Assembly (NCBI RefSeq): GCF_029227915.1
Contig: NC_079888.1
Coordinates: forward strand, 15,049,001 to 15,113,000
Origin: Hydractinia symbiolongicarpus
Taxonomy: Eukaryota; Cnidaria; Hydrozoa; Anthoathecata; Hydractiniidae
DNA: 64,000 nucleotides
Reading direction: 5' to 3'
Shown here in pieces: positions 59,055-64,000 of the stretch; the first letter of the stretch is position 1, and the number at the start of each line of letters is the position of its first letter. Both the position numbers and the translations under genes were made by a program. Under the pieces are notes generated by a model that worked only from the letters and a program-made list of their open reading frames with translations, was not told the origin of the DNA and ran no database searches.

Positions 59055-62000
59055 ATGGCAATTCCTTTGGGCTTTGAGGAATTTTCTCTGGAAGAAATTA
59101 ATGAAAATTTTTGTTTGGAGACATTTCATTCGAATCGTAAAGAACTGGTTTTAATTGCCGCTCCAGCCGATGTGAGTTAGAATCATTTTTTTCTTTAAAA
59201 ACTACTGGCAACAATTATTTTTTTGAAGGATCTATAAGTAGTATTGTCTCCTTAAGTTCAATGGTTTTTTTTTGTGGCTCCTTCATCACACAAAAATAAA
59301 CTTCGGGAGGAATTTAAATAGACCTTTAAAAAAACTAAGGCATTCGTTATCCAAGTTATTACAGTGGTGGCAACATAGCATTATTTACATTCCAATTCAT
59401 ATAAGTGCCACCTGTTTATTCGTCTTTCTTATTATTACTGTGCCAGTTATCTACTGAACATAGTCAATAGGCAAGGCAAGCTTAATGCAATGAATACGAA
59501 AGCTAAAAAGACAGCACTTCAACCATCGAGATTAACATGAACAAAACTTGCAGTTTAGCTTTATTAATTGACCCAAATACTAACTTTTTTTCAAGTATTT
59601 GTTTTCATTAAGCTCACCAAGGTTTCCATTTAGGGCCTTGTGTTTTTAAGACAGTTACCTTGATGTTAAGTTATGAAAAGAGGGCAGTGCTGCGTCTTAC
59701 GAGTTTCTGAAAGGTCTTATATGTCTTGCCAAGATCTGGGTAGGTATTTGTAAGAATATTCGAAGACTGCTACAAGAAACTTAGAAGATCTTTGAAAGAT
59801 ATGTATAACCAGGACTATTTATAAAATTAACGAATCAGAATTTACTGTGTGCATGATTAAGTAAAAACGAAAAAAAATTTTTTTTTAATTTAGGAATTTA
59901 AAGTTTTAATTTTAATAATGCACAAAAATAGCTAACATTGGCTTTCGCATTAACACATTTGAATGCTGAATACTAAATTAAAGTATAGCTAAACCATGTA
60001 TAACAAACATTTCTCTTTTGTTTCAATGTAGTTTGATGTAGCACAGTTAAAAGGAGAAACTGTCATTTTGAATGGTTCCACACCTTTAACCAAGTTAAAT
60101 GATCAGGTAGGATTGCATTCACATAGCTTATGTAAATGCATTAATTGTCGCTCCGGATAGGATTTGTATATTATACCTGTAAAAAGAACTAAGTTTTTTA
60201 TTACTTTATTCCGAAAATAAAGCTAGCATAACTACTGACTGAAATTTGTGGTCATGTCAGAAATGCAGGCCTACTGCAGTGAAAGATTTTTATATTAGAA
60301 TTTAGAATTAGCAATTATATACCCTGTGAAAAGCGTTTCTTGTTTTTTACAAACAGTGCAGTTCTATACATCATAATTACATGACTAAAAACTATTAGAG
60401 CAAAGCCGCGTCAGTGATTAACGTGCTATTCATCCATAACTGGTCAACTCAAATCTCAAACGAGTCTATTTTAAATTTTAAATAGACGGCTTGTAATTGA
60501 CTGGTTTTATTTTACTTCATTATTTTTTTTTGTTTTTATCACAAGAAACTTCCGCATACTTTCAATGTTCTACGATTGGCTATTTTTTACAACATATAAG
60601 TAAAGTGTCGATTTCATTTCATTAAAATAAATTTTCAACATAAATCTTTTTTTTTTTTGTAAAAAAGGAATGCACAGTAAATGGAGATAATGATTTTTGT
60701 GTTCGTTTTTCTACTTAATCAGAAATTGAGTTCTTTAATAACAAACCATTTCTTGTTGAGTAATTTTTTCTTTTTTACTTCGCCCTTTGGAACATTTTAT
60801 GTTTGAGGATAAGAAAATGCAAGTAGCTATACTAAATTTAGTTTTAACTTTGGTACAGGTTCTTATTTAACAACATGTTCGCTAAATCCAATTGATTAAG
60901 ATTTTTAAATTGAGTATATGTGTTACAGGAAGAGGAAACAATGCAATGGGAACTCCATTCCACAAGGACGACTAATCAACAAGTAAGTTATCAACTACTG
61001 TATGCTTGTACAGAAAATGATATTGATGAAAGTTAACTATTCTACTTTGCGAGTTTTTACTCATTTTTCATCTTACTTTCTAGTCTATGTCAAAACAAAT
61101 ATATGTCGGTAAAGCTGTTTTTTTTTTGCTCCTTTCTTGCTCGTTTGTTCTATATTTTGAAATGAGTTCGTTGATCCTAACAGTAATAAAATTGTAGATC
61201 TTGCAGTTGTCTAGAAATTGTCGCGTGTTTGCTTATTTTAAAATACATATAGCCTACATTTTCAGCATGGCTCTATATTTTCACCGAAAGATTGGGAATT
61301 TAAGAGATCAACTTTGTCACAATATGTTTTGTCACATTTGAAGATTATATTGTTTCTTTTCTTTTTTAGCATTCAAACTTGCTTCTTCCATCAAAGATTG
61401 AGTGTAAACACAGTATACAAGGTATTTATTCTTTCACCATCTCTAATGCTACAGTGTCTGGCAAAGTTACAGTATTGTAGTTTAAAAATCCTTCGACTAA
61501 AAATGTATGCGCAAAGAAATCGAAAATGTAGCTTACCTTGTCGTTAAAAAAAAAGTTGGCAAAAAGTGACTAATATTTTTCCGACTTTTTATTTTGCCGA
61601 CTAATTTTTTTTACCGATTTTCTTTTTACCGATAAGGTATATGAATTTAAAATTTTAATCCTCTGGTTTAAGCTGGTGCTTCGATATTTAGGGAAAACCT
61701 TTGAACCCTCCGATTTTTTTAAATCCCTCTCTATTTGGCTTAATAATGAAAAATTTAATACATTGCTTCTGCACACTCCCTGGTATCAAATAGATGCACA
61801 GAGGTTTAGGATGCACGTAAAATGTATTGAATAATTCCCTGCCAAAATATATTTTGAAACTTTGAGAAATTGAGTGTAATGTTGCTACAGTAGCGTCCGT
61901 TAATTCGAATGCCGCTTAATTCGAACTTTCCGTTATTTCGAACAAATTGCGTCCCTTGAGTTTGGTTTAATAAAGTCTTATATTTTGAGCTGCTTAATTC

Positions 62001-64000
62001 GAACTCTGCTAATTCAAACATATCGTTAATTCGAACAATTTTTTAGTCCCAAGGCTACATTATGCTTGTTAATTCGAACTTTTGTGTTTCGACAAATAAA
62101 TGTTATGGAAAAATAAGAAAATGTTATCATTTTTTTCATTTTTATTGCATCAATGGTACAAAATTTCTTTTAATTTATTAATTAAATTGGCATTCCCAGT
62201 AAAATGAAGTTTACAAGGAATTTTGGAGGCTTTGGCCATCACCAAGCAAACAGCGTTAAAAGATTTTTATAAAAAGTTGTAGTAAAGATGTAATAAAGTT
62301 ATTAGCATAAAACCTTTAAAAGTTTATTAAAATTCTTGTTTTTTCTGAACTTCCGATAATTCGAAAAAATAATTTAGTCCCTTGCGTGTATTACATAATA
62401 CATAATTTAGTCAGTAATATTTATTATTTCCACAATCACTAATGTGACAATTATTGTAAAGCGATTTAATAATCACACCACTGTCTTGCAATTAGCGGTC
62501 CTCCGTATGGAAACAGCCTGCACAGTTAGCCAAAGGTAAGCATGCGCAATAAAAGCTAATAATGCCGCCCGAACTATTTTTATACTTTCAAACTTTATAA
62601 TTATCAACTTCCGTTTAAGTGATTCTTGTATCTCGTGATTTCTACTTGTCTTAGACCTAAAATGTTTCGTGCATGGGTGTTGGCTTAATTAAGAGTGCTT
62701 TATTCTTGCATGACGTTCTTGTCCGTCCAATGGATGACCGAGAAAATTAGAACAACTGGATGAAAAATATAATAAAATAAGATAAAGTAATATATTTTTA
62801 ACTGAAAAAATAAAGAGAGATATATTGCTCATGAAATGTATGAGTTATGATAACATTTGGAAATCGCGTTGCAGGACCTGGACTTGGTGTAAGTGTCAAC
62901 GTCGTTCGCTCTATGAAAATCCCACACATCAAATATCCGAAGAAACAAAAAGAGATCACACGTTTACCGAAACCTGATTATCTGAGGATTCGATGGAAAC
63001 CGTTTGGTTCGGGTAATTATTTCTTATTTTTGTTATTAATGTTATTATTTGAAAACTTCATTTTTTTAAAGATGACGTTAAGTACGGCGTTTAGATTTCA
63101 CACTCTTTCTTTCTGTAAAATTTGAGTATCACCAGTCCCTGAATTCACAAGTATTCAGATATACGCTCAAGAGAATCGTGTATAAGACATATGCGACAAT
63201 AGCGTGATTCCTGAATACCGATGGCCATCTATCTTGTTGTTTTTAGTATGATAAAATTACGCGTTTAGCTAGATAGAATTTGCATCTACATAGGCTATTA
63301 TTTGCTCTTATACAGATTGTCATGAGCTTCTTCGTGGTCTTATTTATGCTTGCAGATTTTTTTGTCAATTATTTTATCCAATCATACGCTCTGTAATCAA
63401 GTTTACGTTTTTAGGCAAACCAATGAAAAGCAAGAAATTCGAATCTGAAGGATTTATAAATTCTTCAATCAGCAAGAAGTTGAGTTTGTTCAGGCCCGAT
63501 AAAATTAAATACTTTTCTCAAAGCGATGGGAGTGAAGAGAAAAAGAAGAAGAAGAAGAAAAAGAAAAAACACAGTGAAGAGCAAAGCTCTGGTACTCATC
63601 ACGAAGTTATGACAAATGAGAAAACAAAAATGAACTTAAGTCAGCGAGATAAACACGTAAGTCCTAACAAGAAATCAAAAGAGGGTCGAAAAGTGCCGAA
63701 TATGATTTCCAACAAGAATGAGAAACTCGATAAGTCGCCACACAAAAAGAAAAAGAAAAAATCAAGAAAACACAGTGATTCGGATTTAAATAGCGAGGAT
63801 GAGAATAGATTATTTGGTGTCTCTGGTAACACGAAAAAACAGCAAGAATCAAGAGAAGAACAATCCAATAATGGCAGCCTAAGTTCTGACAGGAAAAAGA
63901 GGAAAAGAAAACATTCTATGGAGACAAACAATTTTGACGATGTCTTAAAAAATGAGGAACACCTTCAAGGTGAAAATGTACAAAAGAAAAAGAAGAAGAA
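59055..64000 (+). CDS. POLR1G: RNA polymerase I subunit RPA34/PAF49 (POLR1G), 5' part
   Basis: Exons 59055-59171, 60032-60106, 60929-60982, 61370-61421, 62875-63012, and 63415 to beyond the window end. All seen junctions are GT-AG and in phase; the 3' end is missing. Exon 1 encodes LVLIAAPADFDV across the exon 1-2 boundary, matching the LWLI-x-APADF signature of the RPA34.5 family (human POLR1G/CD3EAP, yeast Rpa34). The last exon is a lysine-rich tail with repeated K-K-K-K blocks and serine/acidic patches, as in animal PAF49. The protein pairs with RPA49 on RNA polymerase I in the nucleolus to promote rRNA transcription (family knowledge). The conserved core is short, so orthology rests on that signature plus the tail. 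Confidence 0.78.
61886..62385. mobile_element. pogo/Tigger-like MITE in a POLR1G intron
   Basis: CAGTAGCGTCCGTTAATTCG (from about 61888, preceded by TA) followed by several TTAATTCGAAC repeats is the classic left end of pogo/Tigger (Tc1/mariner) elements. Weaker TAATTCGAA-type repeats near 62345-62370 may be the degraded right part. No transposase frame is present. It lies in intron 4 of the POLR1G-like gene. Confidence 0.55.

Noticed and set aside
63641-63931. Minus-strand phenylalanine/serine-rich frames near the window end
   Set aside because: They are antisense to the lysine-rich tail exon of the POLR1G-like gene.

Overview
The window reads as AT-rich nuclear DNA of an early-branching animal. 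A cnidarian, perhaps a hydrozoan, is my inference. The evidence is intron-rich animal genes with GT-AG introns, an SGNH-domain non-LTR retrotransposon, a Penelope-like element, a tyrosine-recombinase relic, and many short foldback elements. There are no bacterial-style operons, apart from one compact virus-like island.

Layout. Positions 1-3010 hold no recognisable gene. From about 3010 to 25636 the window is dominated by a tandem array of ~500-bp units. Each unit carries a tRNA-Arg(UCU)-like sequence with pol III A and B boxes. Four insertions break the array: a ~5.4-kb minus-strand non-LTR retrotransposon (3426-8815) sitting inside the anticodon region of a tRNA-like sequence; a compact virus-like island (9944-11573) with a KTQEMC-repeat gene, a small zinc-ribbon ORF and a third reading frame; a decayed tyrosine recombinase (16546-17207); and a 2,977-bp inverted-repeat DNA transposon (20171-23147). 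The last two enter the unit at almost the same base.

From 25637 to 29600 there is mostly unannotatable DNA with dispersed repeats. On the minus strand, 29623-32856 supports a seven-exon gene for a 494-codon secreted or ER-lumen protein of unknown family, with one in-frame TAA. A Penelope-like retroelement (34625-36260) and a jockey/CR1-type LINE fragment (36930-37975), both minus strand, follow.

The best gene is a 21-exon plus-strand RAD54L2/ARIP4-like SNF2 ATPase (39197-50691), whose exons sum to 3,807 nt with consistent phases. Its introns house a tRNA-derived SINE, a near-perfect hairpin, a 1.6-kb inverted-repeat element with a 53-bp minisatellite core, and a dispersed repeat. Next come an intronless minus-strand MFS transporter (53471-54793), a gene-poor stretch, and the 5' part of a plus-strand POLR1G (RPA34/PAF49-type RNA polymerase I subunit) gene from 59055 past the window end.

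The host genes are ordinary nuclear functions (chromatin remodelling, rDNA transcription, membrane transport) and show no sign of acting together. The unusual material is the tRNA-like satellite and what has inserted into it.
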